Of a stretch of 62,709 nt of DNA, positions 61,570-62,709 are shown piece after piece (position 1 is the first letter of the stretch; each line of letters begins with the position of its first letter). Under the pieces are notes generated by a model, which worked only from the letters and a program-made list of their open reading frames with translations, did not search any database and was not told the origin of the DNA. This stretch comes from an uncultured Arcanobacterium sp. GTDB lineage: Bacteria; Actinomycetota; Actinomycetes; Actinomycetales; Actinomycetaceae. The stretch is taken from the NCBI GenBank assembly GCA_958428545.1, contig CAUAGM010000008.1, positions 1 to 62,709 on the forward strand, given 5' to 3'. Both the position numbers and the translations under genes were made by a program.

Positions 61570-62709
61570 GTGAAATTTTTGCACAAATTAGCTAGCGTGG
61601 CACTCGCTGGCACACTCGCTTTTTCACTCAGCGCAGGCACCGCCTTAGCTGCAGGTAATACTAATGAGGTAAAGAAGTTGCCGTGGTTGGAAAACAATGG
61701 GAACGATTTATCGAAAAGAGATCTTCCAGACGATGGCGATTATTGGGTCTTCCGTGGAGATAGTGATAGGCTGACGAAATCAACTATTTACGTCACAAAC
61801 CGCTTGAATGGAGGAGACCCTGCATATCAAGCTGGCGTTATTAAGATGGATAAAGACGGAAAGCCTGTCGTTACTCTCGCGAATCAGCCAGCTGGAATGC
61901 GTGTGCTTTATGAGGAGACTCAGCCGATTTGCGACGGTGGGGGTGAAGACTGTTTCACTACTACTTTTAAGAAAGAAATTAAAATCGGTGGTACGATCAG
62001 CCCTCAAGCGCAGCTTGGAAATAACGATTTCACTATCACTATCGAACGAAAAGATCCTGATCTTACCCAGACGCAGCCAGATAAGGTCGAAGGCAGGATG
62101 CGTATCGTCGTGAAATCGATGAGCGATAAGTATGAACCTCGGCTCATAGGTAATTCACAGGGTGCTCCACTTTCTTTGAAACCAGGAGCTTCTTTAACTG
62201 ATGCCTCTATTAAGGGATACATACAATTCCAGCAGTATGCAAAAGCTGGCACGCTTAAAGCTGGCAAACCGTTCGATGGAGATTCTATATCTCTCCCCGA
62301 TGGTGCAGCTTTTACGTATCCGAAGGCTGATGAATCGAAGTATGGCGTGCAGCAGATTCCTGTCACCGTTACCTACGAAGATAAAACAACCGATTCAATT
62401 AACGTATTTGTGAAGGTCAGCGCGAAGGCTCCGAGCCAGAAGACGCCTGTTGATAATCTGAAGAGTTTGACTGGGGATGAGAAGAAGGCTGTGGAGGCTG
62501 CTGTGAAAGCAGCGAACCCTGGTCTGCCAACTGACGCGACGATCATGGTTGCTACTGATGGTAATGTGACGATCACGTATGCTGATAAGTCTGAAGATAC
62601 GTTGTCTGCTGATCAGGTTGTTCGTGCGAAGACGACAGCGGAAAAGACTGATGTGAAGGCTCCGAGCCAGAAGACGCCTGTTGATAATCTGAAGAGTTTG
62701 ACTGGGGAT
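61570..62709 (+). CDS. Repeat-rich surface protein, 5' part (runs off the window)
   Basis: An open frame of 380 codons without stop to the window end. GTG 61570 has AAAGGAG six bases upstream. A signal peptide (about 1-27; ALAGTLAFSLSAGTALA) precedes an N-terminal region (about 28-280) ending in a Rib/YPDG-like strand pattern (QQIPVTVTYEDKTTDSINVF). Then begin 77-residue repeats: APSQKTPVDNLKSLTGD (about 287), KKAVEAAVKAANPGLPTD, VTITYADKSEDTLSADQVV, and a second APSQKTPVDNLKSLTGD at about 364. Such alternation of a helical linker and Rib-like strand is typical of long stalk-forming adhesins. A sorting signal would lie beyond the window. Confidence 0.85.
   Translation, partial: MKFLHKLASVALAGTLAFSLSAGTALAAGNTNEVKKLPWLENNGNDLSKRDLPDDGDYWVFRGDSDRLTKSTIYVTNRLNGGDPAYQAGVIKMDKDGKPVVTLANQPAGMRVLYEETQPICDGGGEDCFTTTFKKEIKIGGTISPQAQLGNNDFTITIERKDPDLTQTQPDKVEGRMRIVVKSMSDKYEPRLIGNSQGAPLSLKPGASLTDASIKGYIQFQQYAKAGTLKAGKPFDGDSISLPDGAAFTYPKADESKYGVQQIPVTVTYEDKTTDSINVFVKVSAKAPSQKTPVDNLKSLTGDEKKAVEAAVKAANPGLPTDATIMVATDGNVTITYADKSEDTLSADQVVRAKTTAEKTDVKAPSQKTPVDNLKSLTGD
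62424..62709. repeat. 231-bp tandem repeat, first unit and start of the second
   Basis: AAGGCTCCGAGCCAGAAGAC recurs with a period of 231 bp (77 codons), identical over the last 54 bases of the window. The array continues past the edge. Confidence 0.8.

Overview
The window looks like a chromosomal segment from an actinobacterium of moderate GC content, most likely in the Actinomycetaceae. Pointers are an actinobacterial-type phosphoserine aminotransferase, a DtxR-type metal regulator, the cold-shock/DUF3027 gene pair, a DUF3263 gene and a LytR_C gene followed by groEL, a PspA plus TPM-domain pair, a SepX/GlpR-like membrane protein near mscL and 5-formyl-THF cyclo-ligase, and class C sortase pili. 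Several mRNAs look leaderless, which is common in actinobacteria. The genus cannot be fixed from the sequence alone.

Left part (1-7.7 kb): amino-acid permease, MsrAB, a patatin-like hydrolase translationally coupled to a large MMPL transporter with a long coiled-coil loop, and a GNAT acetyltransferase. After tRNA-Gly(CCC), 8.0-9.4 kb is a GC-richer patch with decayed genes, one intact small acidic protein and two poly-C tracts. Next comes a coupled pair (a secreted protein and a small two-helix membrane protein, 9.65-10.5 kb) that resembles a toxin or bacteriocin with its immunity partner.

Middle (11-45.7 kb): mainly housekeeping genes. They are cutC, brnQ, a DHA2-type drug exporter, ung, DUF3263, LytR_C, groEL, a degenerate HD-domain protein, SDR plus PlsC, a two-component system, PspA and TPM protein, csp and DUF3027, a purine permease, serC, a DtxR-type regulator, an NlpC/P60 hydrolase, tRNA-Arg(CCU) followed by 85-bp tandem repeats, a giant helicase-nuclease-like protein with lost catalytic motifs, mscL, a SAF/CpaB-like protein, a cluster of DnaA-box-like repeats, 5-formyl-THF cyclo-ligase, a SepX/GlpR-like protein, a degenerate alpha/beta hydrolase and a pyridoxal-type kinase.

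Right part (45.9 kb to the edge): a surface-protein island. It holds a secreted lipase-fold protein with Rib-like domains, an LPKTG protein with thrombospondin-3-like repeats, an LPKTG pilin, a class C sortase, an MPNTG protein with DUF1542-type repeats, a cupin gene, a 1117-residue thioester adhesin with CnaB/SpaA and VaFE-like domains, and the start of another repeat-rich surface protein cut by the window edge.

The most striking feature is a set of long G/C homopolymers placed at the control points of these surface genes. Two lie in codons at the end of signal peptides, where a change of one base truncates the protein. Two lie between plausible -35 and -10 elements. One lies just before a ribosome binding site, and one is in a long intergenic gap. 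This is the layout expected for a multi-gene phase-variable adhesin and pilus system switching by slipped-strand mispairing. All of it is inferred from one sequence; tract-length variation has not been observed.
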